Below, one piece after another: positions 26,071-34,762 of a DNA stretch of 64,000 bases. The position numbers and the translations under genes are program-made. The stretch spans positions 248,001-312,000 of the forward strand of contig JANSXX010000002.1 of the NCBI GenBank assembly GCA_024742815.1, given 5' to 3'. The stretch's first letter is position 1; every line of letters starts with the position of its first letter. Origin of the DNA: HXMU1420-13 sp024742815. Lineage in GTDB: Bacteria; Bacteroidota; Rhodothermia; Balneolales; Balneolaceae. The notes beneath the pieces were generated by a model, which saw nothing but the letters and a program-made list of their open reading frames with translations, was not told the DNA's origin and made no database searches.

Positions 26071-28530
26071 TCAATTTGATTGGCTTGCCTTTAGAATCAT
26101 TGTTCGAGTGGTTCTTTTTTCAGCAACTCCTTCATTTTGTTCAAAAATGCGATACTGTTTATTGAGCCACATCGAAGTTTGATCGCCATAATGATCAGAT
26201 AACGGGTTTCCGGACTGACCGGTTGGAAGCACTGATCGCGTGGCGCTTAAATCGGATAAATCTACGATTCGCCGAACCGAAGCACCCAAAGTCATTTCAA
26301 AGGGAGAATCCCATTTATACTGCCCATTATTTACACTCATTCCGTGACCTTCCACAGAAAATGGACCTTTACTCAATACATTATCCACAATCATCGACAA
26401 GGCTTTCGGCGCATTTGGATCGTCTGCCGCCATCCCAAACAAAGGCGGTTCAAAAGTAATGGTATGCAATTGTTCCCACCGCCATTCGAAAGGCTCGCTT
26501 CCGAGGGAATCACTTAAAAATAAAATCGCATCTTGCATACTTTGTAGGATCATATCTTTACGCGACTCAATTTGCGGAGTGGTTACATCATCAAATAAGG
26601 CACTACTGTCCTGAATTAACGCTGTCATTGTTCGAACGGGAATCAGTTCATGAACTACAAAGTTCTGATAGGCAGCTTCTCCGAATTCGTCTTTCAGCGT
26701 ATTTTCGGTGAATTTGAGAAAAAACACATCGAAAATTGACGCGGCCGTAGAACTTTCAGAGTACTGGAAGTCCCAATTTTCTAAGTAAGAAACAGGGAGG
26801 GAGAAATCATATTCGCTTTGGCTTTTGATGATTTCTAGAATAACCGGGGTGAGCGTTGCAGCAAAGGAAGAATAGCTATCGTTTTGCAGTGCAATCATAT
26901 CGTCAACGGTTACCATGGTATCGGGAGCTAATGTGGTGGTTATACGCTCGATACGCGATGGTGGCTCCCAAAAAGTAGCAATGTAGTGCGGATAATTCTC
27001 GGTGGTGATTTTGTTATTGGCATTCGCAATCCATCCTTTCTCAGGATTTATAATATGCGGCATTTCTTCGATGGGGATGAATCCTTGCCAATCATCTTCC
27101 GGCACCCAGCCACGCCTCAGGGTCACTTTATTGCCGGTTCTGATGGGCAAACGTGCGGTTGAAAACATGGCAATATTTCCGGCTCTATCGCCATACATAA
27201 AATTTTGCCCCGGTACACCAAAGTGCGACAATGCATCCTTAAAATCCTGAAAATCCTCCGCCCAATTGATTTCATACATCGTTCGCAGTTCGTTTGAAAG
27301 TTGATGACCTGTCCATTGCATTGCAATCAACTGATCATTAATCAAAGCCTGATTGGGATACATATCCGTTATAACCGGACCATGTTTGGTTTTTCGATAC
27401 TCGTACAATGCTGCTTCCTGACCTTTTACTTTAATTACTTCCCGAACAATTTCGAAAGGGGCATAGGCTACCTGCCCGGCGTAGGTTGAATCAACTACAT
27501 ATCGACCTCGATCCTCATCATCAGCAATTTCAAGGAAGAAATCGGTGTCATCGGCCATGATGTTTGTAAACGACCATGCCATTTGATCATTTTGACCTAA
27601 CACAACGCCGGGAATTCCGGCAACGGTTACACCGGATACGTTTTTACCGCTCAGATTTAGGTGTACCTCGTACCATTTACCCGGCATGTCGAGCCCCAAG
27701 TGAGGATCTCCTGCCAGCATCGGATAACCCGTTGGTGTGCGGCTTCCATCAACCACCCAAGCGTTACTCCCCACATGACTGCCTTCAATTTCCAGCAGCT
27801 CCCGCTTTTTGAATTCCATTTCCAACATGGGTAACAATGCAGCGGTGGATAATCCAATTGATTCGGTATCATCAAGTGTGGTAGGGGAGCTTGCATCCCA
27901 GCTTAATAACAATTCCTCAAAGGTGTCGGCAGGGAGTTTATTTTTTAGATAATTGTAAGTGACTTCGCTCCACCAGCTAAGATTCAATTCCCATCCCATT
28001 AATCGAACTATAGCAATCGAATGGCGGGGAGTCCATTCCAGAGGTTGCATTTCGGCGAGTGCGAATTGTACCGGAAGCTTATTGTTGTTTTGCCGGATGT
28101 AGGCATTTACTCCATCCGAATATGCTTGCAAAATCTGTAATTCTTTTTGGGTGATTTCTTCCTCTAAAATCCGTCCCGCCACTTCCCAGATGCCAAGTGT
28201 GCGTTGGTACTTATCAAACTCAATCAAATCCGGACCAAAGAATTCAGCAAATCTTCCTTCTGCAGCAAGTTGAGAAATGGTCATTTGCCATAATCGATCC
28301 TGTGCATGTACATATCCAAAACCATAATAAAGATCAGATTCATTATCCGCGAAAAGATGAGGAACACCGTATTCATCCCAATGGATGGTGACATCTTTAG
28401 TTAAGGCTTTCTGCTCTATAGTTGCTTCATAATCGGGCAGTGGTTTATAAAAGGTCCAGTAAAAAGCGAGACCTGCAAACCCAATAATTAGGATGAGAAA
28501 AAACAGAAGTAATTTGATGAATGTATTCAT
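26071..28530 (-). CDS. Penicillin acylase family protein (Ntn hydrolase)
   Basis: The protein has 819 residues from the ATG at 28530, chosen over an ATG 13 codons upstream because it gives a clean N-terminal membrane/signal segment (residues 5-25). The precursor has an alpha-chain part (TIHWDEYGVPHLFADNESD; GYVHAQDRLWQM) and a maturation junction at HVG/SNAWVVDGSR. S255 would become the N-terminal nucleophile of the beta chain after self-cleavage. The long beta chain ends with GQSGNPLSDHYGDQ, also typical. Family members hydrolyse amide bonds of beta-lactams, acyl-homoserine lactones or other N-acyl compounds; which one cannot be told here. Location is periplasmic. It is followed by the cytidine deaminase gene. 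Confidence 0.92.
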   Translation of the reverse strand: MNTFIKLLLFFLILIIGFAGLAFYWTFYKPLPDYEATIEQKALTKDVTIHWDEYGVPHLFADNESDLYYGFGYVHAQDRLWQMTISQLAAEGRFAEFFGPDLIEFDKYQRTLGIWEVAGRILEEEITQKELQILQAYSDGVNAYIRQNNNKLPVQFALAEMQPLEWTPRHSIAIVRLMGWELNLSWWSEVTYNYLKNKLPADTFEELLLSWDASSPTTLDDTESIGLSTAALLPMLEMEFKKRELLEIEGSHVGSNAWVVDGSRTPTGYPMLAGDPHLGLDMPGKWYEVHLNLSGKNVSGVTVAGIPGVVLGQNDQMAWSFTNIMADDTDFFLEIADDEDRGRYVVDSTYAGQVAYAPFEIVREVIKVKGQEAALYEYRKTKHGPVITDMYPNQALINDQLIAMQWTGHQLSNELRTMYEINWAEDFQDFKDALSHFGVPGQNFMYGDRAGNIAMFSTARLPIRTGNKVTLRRGWVPEDDWQGFIPIEEMPHIINPEKGWIANANNKITTENYPHYIATFWEPPSRIERITTTLAPDTMVTVDDMIALQNDSYSSFAATLTPVILEIIKSQSEYDFSLPVSYLENWDFQYSESSTAASIFDVFFLKFTENTLKDEFGEAAYQNFVVHELIPVRTMTALIQDSSALFDDVTTPQIESRKDMILQSMQDAILFLSDSLGSEPFEWRWEQLHTITFEPPLFGMAADDPNAPKALSMIVDNVLSKGPFSVEGHGMSVNNGQYKWDSPFEMTLGASVRRIVDLSDLSATRSVLPTGQSGNPLSDHYGDQTSMWLNKQYRIFEQNEGVAEKRTTRTMILKASQSN

Positions 28531-28561
28531 GGAAAATGTGGTGTAAATCGGTAATAAGAAT

Positions 28562-28709
28562 AGGCACAAAGGCAGAAAGGCACAAAGTATTATCTCTCAA
28601 ACTTTGCAAATCTTACAGAGCCGATAGTTTTTCGCATTTTTGCTTGATAAGCGCTGTGGATGTGGGTACTATTTTTTGATGTGTGTAGAGTGAAAAGTGA
28701 AAAGTGAAA
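28562..28709. repeat. Short direct repeats in the intergenic region before smr
   Basis: Two small repeat patches lie in the 28531-28765 gap. GGCACAAAG occurs twice around GCAGAAA at 28563-28587. The heptamer AGTGAAA is repeated exactly three times at 28689-28709. No function is evident. Confidence 0.5.
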
Positions 28710-28765
28710 AATTTTGACTTTGCACAGTTAATTCCAAAATCCTTTGATCCTTAGAAACCAAAAAA

Positions 28766-29047
28766 ATTATCAATCAAGAAGAACACATAGAACTTCCAAT
28801 AGATGGCATCTTGGATCTGCATTATTTCAGGCCTAATGAGATTAAGGACTTAATTCCTGATTACATAGATGCTTGTATGGAAAAAGAAATCTATTCGTTG
28901 CGCATTATCCACGGTAAGGGTAAGGGAGTGCTTAGAAGAACAGTGCACGCTCTATTAGATAAACACCCAAGTGTGATTTCATATAGACTAGCCGACGACC
29001 GCTCTAGTTGGGGAGCAACCCTCGCTGAATTAAAGAAATTAAATTAA
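28766..29047 (+). CDS. Stand-alone Smr-domain protein, start uncertain
   Basis: This small protein is related to the C-terminal nuclease domain of MutS2. It shows LDLHYFRP, a long helix (IKDLIPDYIDACMEK), the core IIHGKGKGVLRRTVHALLDKH, and a final SYRLADDRSSWGATLAELK. The LDLH and HGKG motifs are the family hallmarks. There is no ATG or GTG in frame between the stop at 28745-28747 and the core. Family-like sequence (EEHIELPIDGILDLH) extends upstream of the TTG at 28811, so I place the start at an ATT (28766), with TTG 28811 as the conservative choice (78 residues). Its stop overlaps the next start (TAATG), so it is coupled to the MutS-like gene. Confidence 0.8.
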   Translation: MINQEEHIELPIDGILDLHYFRPNEIKDLIPDYIDACMEKEIYSLRIIHGKGKGVLRRTVHALLDKHPSVISYRLADDRSSWGATLAELKKLN

Positions 29048-30870
29048 TGACTAAAGAAATACTGAAGAGTAGACTTGAGCAGAATAGCGCAAGAATTTCC
29101 CGTCGAATATCAAAACTGAAAGAATTAAGTAAACAATTATCCCGCATCAGGATAGCCTACTTTATCTTGTCAATCATCGTATTGTATTTGTTGAACGGTT
29201 TACTTTCAGACGTTATTTTTCTCATTTCTTTAGTTCTGTTGATTACCGGATTCATTGTTTTGGTTGATCGTCATCAGAAGATAGAAGCTACCATACAGCG
29301 GTTCGAAGAGTTATTACGAATTAAAAAAGAACACCTAGCTAGAATGGATTTACGCTGGGATGAAATTCCCCGAAAGGATTTGAAGATAGAGGTTGAAAAT
29401 CATCCCTTTGCCAGCGATTTAGATTTGATGGGTGAGCATTCAGTCTTTCAATTGTTTGATACTTCAATCTATACAGAAAGTGCACTTCGATTAAAAAACT
29501 GGTTGTTACAAGTCAAACCGGCTGCAAATGATATACATCTTCGTCAGGCAAAAGTGAAAGAGCTGGTTCCACTACAAATGTTCAGAGATAAACTTCGGGT
29601 TTTGGGGGTGATCACTCATTCGGAGTCTCGCAATGCTTGGAGTAATCAAGAAATGTTGGCTTGGTTGCGCAAATCTCCAAAACAAGGACTTCAACAAGCA
29701 GTGATCATTTCTGGAATTTTAGCAGCCTGTAACATTCTTTTTCTGGTCTTGATGTTAGCCCGCATTGCAAGTCCTTTTTTTCTAATGATAAGCTTGGTTT
29801 GTTACTTACTCTATTACAAATTTAACGATAGGCTCTACTCCGATTTATTTGATGCAGCTTTTAACATCGAAAAAATCCTAAATCGGTTTAAAGCAATTTT
29901 AAAACATTTAGAAAGCTTCCGTGCGGGAGACGCAACCCATCTTTCAAACATATTGGAGGTTTATCAATCGGAGCAGGAGCGTCCATCAAAGGTGATAAAA
30001 TCTGCACAAAGGCTGATGTCGAGAGCTGCTCTACAAGCAAACCAAATTTTATGGTTGATTGTAAATGTATGCGTTCCATGGGATATGTATTATGCCTGGC
30101 GAATTGAGAAAATGAGACAATCTATTGAACCGAAACTCACAAAATGGCTTGATTCCTTTTATGAACTAGAGGCTCTTAACTCCTTGGCTAACTTTGCGAT
30201 GCTCAATCCCGAATTTTCTTGGCCGGAGATAAATGATGCATCAAATAATGCATTTTCTGCCAAAGATTTAGGACATCCCCTTATTCCTGATGAAGCACGA
30301 ATTTCGAACGATTTTACGGTTCACCCTAACAAAGATTTGTTTCTGATTACAGGTTCCAACATGGCCGGTAAAAGCACCTTTCTGCGAACAGTAGGTGTCA
30401 ATTTGGTACTCGCATTTGCCGGAGCACCTGTTTGCGCAAAAAGCTTGAATACGCAAGTGTTTCGAGTATTTTCGAGCATTAATATTACAGATTCGCTGGA
30501 TGAAGGATATTCCCATTTTTATACAGAAGTACGCCGATTACGTTATTTATTGGATGAATTAGCCGACACAGAATCCGCACCGCTATTCTTTCTGGTAGAT
30601 GAGATTTATCGTGGCACCAATAATCGCGAACGCTATATTGGAAGTGCAGCTTTTTTGAAAGAAGTTGCAGGTAAACGAGGGGTAGGAATGGTGTCTTCAC
30701 ACGATTTAGAACTCTCAAAACTAGAATCTGAAATTCCTCAACTTGTAAATCTTCACTTTGTGGAATCAATTAAAAATAACAAGATGAGTTTTGAGTATAC
30801 CCTAAGAGAGGGCCCATGCCCAAGTACCAATGCATTGGAAATTATGAAAATGGAAGGCTTACCAACCTGA
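29047..30870 (+). CDS. Membrane-associated MutS-family ATPase
   Basis: This 607-residue protein has the MutS ATPase core at its C-terminus. The Walker A motif is GSNMAGKST with K442, then FFLVDEIYRGTNNRER (Walker B and the signature region) and MVSSHDLELSKLE. The mismatch-recognition and connector domains of MutS1 are absent. Instead there are hydrophobic pairs at about residues 35-72 and 218-258, predicted to span the membrane twice each. This is a non-canonical MutS homolog, common in Bacteroidota, with no established role; it is not expected to do classical mismatch repair. It is translationally coupled to the upstream Smr protein, so together they have the two parts that MutS2 combines in one chain. 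Confidence 0.88.
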   Translation: MTKEILKSRLEQNSARISRRISKLKELSKQLSRIRIAYFILSIIVLYLLNGLLSDVIFLISLVLLITGFIVLVDRHQKIEATIQRFEELLRIKKEHLARMDLRWDEIPRKDLKIEVENHPFASDLDLMGEHSVFQLFDTSIYTESALRLKNWLLQVKPAANDIHLRQAKVKELVPLQMFRDKLRVLGVITHSESRNAWSNQEMLAWLRKSPKQGLQQAVIISGILAACNILFLVLMLARIASPFFLMISLVCYLLYYKFNDRLYSDLFDAAFNIEKILNRFKAILKHLESFRAGDATHLSNILEVYQSEQERPSKVIKSAQRLMSRAALQANQILWLIVNVCVPWDMYYAWRIEKMRQSIEPKLTKWLDSFYELEALNSLANFAMLNPEFSWPEINDASNNAFSAKDLGHPLIPDEARISNDFTVHPNKDLFLITGSNMAGKSTFLRTVGVNLVLAFAGAPVCAKSLNTQVFRVFSSINITDSLDEGYSHFYTEVRRLRYLLDELADTESAPLFFLVDEIYRGTNNRERYIGSAAFLKEVAGKRGVGMVSSHDLELSKLESEIPQLVNLHFVESIKNNKMSFEYTLREGPCPSTNALEIMKMEGLPT

Positions 30871-30892
30871 TTCGGAATGATGAATCGGGTTT
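30866..30892. terminator. Weak hairpin between convergent MutS-like and GH16 genes
   Basis: CCTGATTC (30866-30873) pairs with GAATCGGG (30882-30889) with one G-U pair and an 8-nt loop, spanning the MutS-like stop codon. Only three T follow, so termination by it alone is doubtful. Confidence 0.3.
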
Positions 30893-31718
30893 AGTCTTCT
30901 AATTCATACACCCGAACATAATCAATTTCAAAAACAGCCGGAAAGTTGTCGTCATTCACATCAAATCCGCCAAAAGTTCCACCTACAGCAAGGTTCAGAA
31001 TAAAGAAATGAGGTTCTGAAAACGGCCAGTTGTTTAGGTTATAGTCTTGCGGGCGATTTATTCTAAATATCACATTAGTGCGATCATTCACGAAAAACTT
31101 GATGTACTCTTCCTGCCATTCTATCCCAAAAGTATTAAAATCTTCCTCAATGGATGGCAGAGGCACATTGCCGGAGCCTATTTGAGTGCCGTTGGTGTGA
31201 TTGTTAGCCGCGCTGTGAATGGTAGAAAAAAATACATCGGGTGAACGGCTCACATATTCCATAATATCGATTTCTCCACAGGTTGGCCACGGTGTGCCTT
31301 TTCTGATGGAGTCGCCCAGCATCCAAATGGCCGGCCATAAACCATTGCCTTTATAATCCGGGATTTTCGCGCGCACTTCGATTAGTGTACCAGGTCCGAA
31401 TGTCTTTGCACTTGTAATCCGTGCGGAAGTATAATCGCCACGACCTTGACCATCGCCCACTTTTAACGCCGTAATCTTTAACGTACCATCGCTGACCGAT
31501 AAATTCTCTTTGCTGGCTGTATAATTCTGATATTCCTGATTTCCCCAACCCGATGCACCAAATTCCGGAATCCATTCTTCTCGATCCCATTCCGTGCCAT
31601 TAAATTCATCTGCCCAAAGAAGTCCTTCTGGTAATTCAGGTTCTGAATTGCTGGAATTTTCTTTACAGGATAATAAGCTTAGAAATAAACTGAAGCTGGC
31701 AAACAATAAAATTCTCAT
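30891..31718 (-). CDS. Glycoside hydrolase family 16 lipoprotein (laminarinase-like)
   Basis: This 275-residue lipoprotein has Cys18 (LSLLSC). The catalytic motif ExDxxE of GH16 is complete: E149-I-D151-I-M-E154, with E149 as nucleophile and E154 as acid/base. Surrounding sequence (LWADEFNG; GLWPAIWMLGD; TIHSAANNH; HFFILNLAVGG) is typical of the beta-1,3- or mixed-linkage glucanase branch. It should hydrolyse laminarin-like beta-glucans at the cell surface. It converges with the MutS-like gene. The esterase lipoprotein gene lies just upstream on the same strand and may be co-transcribed. The exact substrate is inferred only from overall similarity. Confidence 0.92.
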   Translation of the reverse strand: MRILLFASFSLFLSLLSCKENSSNSEPELPEGLLWADEFNGTEWDREEWIPEFGASGWGNQEYQNYTASKENLSVSDGTLKITALKVGDGQGRGDYTSARITSAKTFGPGTLIEVRAKIPDYKGNGLWPAIWMLGDSIRKGTPWPTCGEIDIMEYVSRSPDVFFSTIHSAANNHTNGTQIGSGNVPLPSIEEDFNTFGIEWQEEYIKFFVNDRTNVIFRINRPQDYNLNNWPFSEPHFFILNLAVGGTFGGFDVNDDNFPAVFEIDYVRVYELED

Positions 31719-31783
31719 TGATGAAAGCAGTGAGGTTAATCTTGACGAAATGAAAAGATTAGACTTTACTTATCCATTATCAA

Positions 31784-31800
31784 CTGAGAAGAATTCTCAG
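31784..31800 (-). other. Perfect short hairpin just downstream of the esterase gene
   Basis: CTGAGAA (31784-31790) and TTCTCAG (31794-31800) form a 7-bp stem with a 3-nt loop, two bases beyond the esterase stop codon on the minus strand. No T-run follows, so it may stabilise the transcript end or be a weak terminator. Confidence 0.3.
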
Positions 31801-31802
31801 AA

Positions 31803-32711
31803 TCACTTCAGGAGGAACGTTAAAGGCTCATGTACACGTAATGCCCAATGTTGTTCATTATGGTCATGCCCATTAAATTTTTTGGTGATCCAGTTTTTAC
31901 CCGGCTCAAAACCAGCAGCTGCCATCATCTTATCTACTTTTTGTTGATGGGGCTCATAATCGGCATCTAGTCCTTTAGTTCCGTAATCAAAATAAATGGT
32001 GTGATTTGCAGGATCGGGTAAATTTCCCTCCAGGTAATCAACAAACACTTCACCAATTTCGGGTACAGTCCAATGAGTGGATAAACAGGCTGCTGCTCCA
32101 AATACATCAGGATATTCCATAATTGCATACAGTGAGATTAACCCACCCATACTGCTTCCCATGATAGAGGTAAACTCAGGTTCGGGTTTTGTTCGATACG
32201 TTGAGTCGATAAATGGCTTTAGTTCTTCCACGATAAAACGAAGGTATTGATCAGAAAAAATCGGAACGCCGGAATTTCGAACTACCGCTTTCTGAACATC
32301 CTCACTATTCATGATGTCGGCCGGTTTTTGCGGCATATACTCAGGAAATCGAGTAATGCCACTGTTCCAAATAGCCACAACGATGGTTTTTTCGACGAGT
32401 CCTTCTTCGATAAGATTGGTAAGCACTTCGTCAACCATCCAATCATTACCATTGTACGAGGTTGAAGGATCGAACACGTTTTGCCCATCATGCATATACA
32501 AAACCTGATAATGGTCATCTTCAGCATCATATCCTTCGGGTAACCACACTTCAACATTGCGGCTATCTACAAATTCAGACGAGAAATCATTGTGTTCAAT
32601 AATTGTTCCGGTTACGGCAAGTACCGGATTTACCAGTTCTGTTTCATTTTGTTGAGAACAAGCAGCTCCGAAAACCACGAAAAAACCTAGTATAAAAGTC
32701 AAAACCTTCAT
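31803..32711 (-). CDS. Esterase D-like alpha/beta hydrolase lipoprotein
   Basis: I choose the ATG at 32711 (302 residues), not one 21 codons upstream, because it opens a lipoprotein signal with Cys18 (VFGAAC). The fold is that of the putative esterase family (PF00756): NVEVWLPEGYD, VLYMHDGQNVFD, and the nucleophile elbow G185-S-S187-M-G189 followed by GLISLYAIMEYPDVFG. A C-terminal GHDHNEQHW supplies the catalytic His. Such lipoproteins often deacylate plant or algal glycans or siderophores. The neighbouring GH16 enzyme makes a glycan-related role reasonable, but this is inference. Confidence 0.86.
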   Translation of the reverse strand: MKVLTFILGFFVVFGAACSQQNETELVNPVLAVTGTIIEHNDFSSEFVDSRNVEVWLPEGYDAEDDHYQVLYMHDGQNVFDPSTSYNGNDWMVDEVLTNLIEEGLVEKTIVVAIWNSGITRFPEYMPQKPADIMNSEDVQKAVVRNSGVPIFSDQYLRFIVEELKPFIDSTYRTKPEPEFTSIMGSSMGGLISLYAIMEYPDVFGAAACLSTHWTVPEIGEVFVDYLEGNLPDPANHTIYFDYGTKGLDADYEPHQQKVDKMMAAAGFEPGKNWITKKFNGHDHNEQHWALRVHEPLTFLLK

Positions 32712-32853
32712 TGCAACGTATTTATTTAAGATGAAATTTTTAGTAGAAATAGCATTGTGAGCATAAATCGACAATGCGAAGAATAAATGAATTACTAACA
32801 GACTTTCTACTCCTTTTTTTCTTTATTGATGCAATTATTATTAATAAATAGGT

Positions 32854-34470
32854 ATGACAGAAATAAAATTATGTGACTTCGGGGAATTAGAGGATAGAAT
32901 ACCGCACCATTTCTTAATCAATGGATTAGATTTGGTAGCAGTTAGATACGATAACAATATTTCAGTGCTGTACGGACGCTGTTTGCACAGAGGTGCGCTG
33001 TTAGGTGATGGATATATTGATGGTGAAAATTTGATGTGTGGGGTGCATCATTGGGATTACCGCTTTGATACCGGCGTAAGTGAATACAACAATGAGGAAG
33101 CATTGTTTAAATTTAATGCTTGGATTGAAAGTGGGAAAGTTTGGGTGGATGGAGACGAAATAGATCAATATTTAAAAGATCATCCGCAGCCCTTTAAACG
33201 GGATGAATATTTAGGCCAATACGCCGATACACATCCTGAAGACACAGAGCCTTATACTAAATACATTAAAGAACTGGCACAGCATGGTTTGAAAAATGTA
33301 GGGCATCACGGTCCATCCGAAGCAATGGGCGTAGATAGAAATACTTTACCCAAATGGGAAGATATTCAGTTTTTACCAGCACAATTAGCAAAAAGACCAT
33401 TGTTCGATGAGGATGAAGTTTCTACAAAAGTAACTATTGGCAAAAATGCTGCAAAACCGCTCGAACTTGAACTTCCTGTGTTTGTATCTGATATGAGTTT
33501 TGGTGCGCTATCCCGTGAAGCTAAAATTGCGCTTTCGAAAGGTGCAGAATTAGCCGGCACCGGAATTTGTAGCGGAGAAGGAGGGATGCTACCCGAGGAA
33601 CAAGAAAACAATAGCCGATATTTTTATGAACTTGCAAGCGGTAAATTTGGGTTTTCATGGGATAAAGTAAAAAAGGCACAAGCGTTTCACTTTAAGGGAG
33701 GTCAGGGCGCGAAGACTGGAACAGGAGGCCATTTACCGGGAAACAAAGTTACCGAAGAAATTGCAGAAGTACGTGGACTTGAGGTAGGAGAAACGGCTAT
33801 TTCTCCGGCAGCCTTTCCGGATCTAAAAACAGTTGAAGATTTTCGTGAATTCGGAAATAAAGTGCGCGAAGAAACCGGTGGAATTCCAATAGGTTTTAAA
33901 ATTGCTGCCAGCCGCATCGAAGCGGAAATCGACTTTGCACTGGAAGCCGGCGCAGATTATATCATCTTAGATGGAAGAGGAGGAGGAACCGGATCTGCAC
34001 CAACTATTTTAAGAAATAACATCAATGTACCAACAATTCCGGCGCTTGCAAGAGCTCGAAAACATCTCGACGATCGGGGAGCTAATGATGTCACTTTAAT
34101 CATAACAGGTGGCTTACGAGTAGCCGATGATTTTGCCAAAGCAATGATGTTGGGCGCCGATGCTATTGCTGTTTCCAACTCGGCTATTCAGGCCATAGGT
34201 TGTTTAGGGATGAGAGCTTGTAACAGCAACAATTGCCCGGTAGGTATTGCTACGATGAAGGAAAATTTACGCAGTCGATTAATCATTGAATCATCGGCCA
34301 AACAACTGCATAATTTTTTCGATGCCACTAACGAGCTTATAAAAGTAATCGCGCGTGCGTGCGGACATTCAGACGTGCAAGAGTTCAGTTTCGAAGATTT
34401 GAGCACATTAAATTATGAAATGCATCGACTCACAGGCATTGCTTATGCCGGAATAAAACCGGTAGTGTAA
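32854..34470 (+). CDS. Rieske domain fused to glutamate-synthase-like FMN/[3Fe-4S] domain
   Basis: This 538-residue cytoplasmic protein has no signal peptide. Residues 1-105 form a Rieske [2Fe-2S] domain with ligands C43-x-H45 and C62-x-x-H65. Residues about 195-520 match the FMN-binding domain of glutamate synthase large subunits (PVFVSDMSFGALSREAKIAL; KGGQGAKTGTGGHLPG; IILDGRGGGTGSAPTILRNN). The three cysteines that hold the [3Fe-4S] cluster in GltB are kept with the same spacing: C450, C456, C461 (GCLGMRAC...CPVG). The glutaminase domain of true glutamate synthase is absent, so amide transfer from glutamine is unlikely. It heads a chain of overlapping genes; its stop overlaps the next start (TAATG). 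It is probably an FMN oxidoreductase wired to the membrane Rieske protein encoded downstream. Confidence 0.9.
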   Translation: MTEIKLCDFGELEDRIPHHFLINGLDLVAVRYDNNISVLYGRCLHRGALLGDGYIDGENLMCGVHHWDYRFDTGVSEYNNEEALFKFNAWIESGKVWVDGDEIDQYLKDHPQPFKRDEYLGQYADTHPEDTEPYTKYIKELAQHGLKNVGHHGPSEAMGVDRNTLPKWEDIQFLPAQLAKRPLFDEDEVSTKVTIGKNAAKPLELELPVFVSDMSFGALSREAKIALSKGAELAGTGICSGEGGMLPEEQENNSRYFYELASGKFGFSWDKVKKAQAFHFKGGQGAKTGTGGHLPGNKVTEEIAEVRGLEVGETAISPAAFPDLKTVEDFREFGNKVREETGGIPIGFKIAASRIEAEIDFALEAGADYIILDGRGGGTGSAPTILRNNINVPTIPALARARKHLDDRGANDVTLIITGGLRVADDFAKAMMLGADAIAVSNSAIQAIGCLGMRACNSNNCPVGIATMKENLRSRLIIESSAKQLHNFFDATNELIKVIARACGHSDVQEFSFEDLSTLNYEMHRLTGIAYAGIKPVV

Positions 34471-34679
34471 TGGAAGGCTTCATTGGAGTAATCATCCAAA
34501 TCTGTTTGGTTTATGCAGTGATAGGCATCGTATTTTCAATGTTATTTTTCAAATTTGGGCTGGTTACTGTAGATGAAAGCGCAGAAAACACCACGTGGAA
34601 GTTTAAACTGTTGATTTTGCCTGGAATGCTGATTTTTTGGCCACTCTTTGCTTTAAAATGGAAGAGGTCGGGTTCATGA
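34470..34679 (+). CDS. Small membrane protein (69 aa) of the Rieske redox operon
   Basis: The family is not recognised. Two hydrophobic segments (about residues 4-28 and 44-64, FIGVIIQICLVYAVIGIVF and LLILPGMLIFWPLFALKW) suggest a two-span inner-membrane protein with a short loop (GLVTVDESAENTTWK). The ATG shares its first base with the stop of the Rieske/FMN gene, and its own stop overlaps the start of the 28-residue peptide. It may be a small subunit that anchors or assembles the redox complex. Confidence 0.72.
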   Translation: MEGFIGVIIQICLVYAVIGIVFSMLFFKFGLVTVDESAENTTWKFKLLILPGMLIFWPLFALKWKRSGS

Positions 34680-34762
34680 ATGCCACTTATCGGAAAGCAC
34701 ATCTGTACATTTGGGTTGTTTTAACTCTACTAGTGTTTGCACTATTAATTTTGGTGATCTGA
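34676..34762 (+). CDS. 28-residue single-span membrane peptide in the redox operon
   Basis: The product reads MNATYRKAH then LYIWVVLTLLVFALLILVI. It is a short polar head followed by one hydrophobic helix, similar in size to small subunits of respiratory complexes. It is framed exactly by its neighbours: the ATG overlaps the upstream stop (ATGA at 34676-34679) and its TGA overlaps the downstream ATG (TGATG at 34760-34764). This fit makes a real coupled gene more likely than chance. Confidence 0.62.
   Translation: MNATYRKAHLYIWVVLTLLVFALLILVI

Noticed and set aside
32854..34470. Classical glutamate synthase (gltB)
   Set aside because: The protein lacks the N-terminal glutaminase domain and carries a Rieske domain instead, and no gltD is adjacent.
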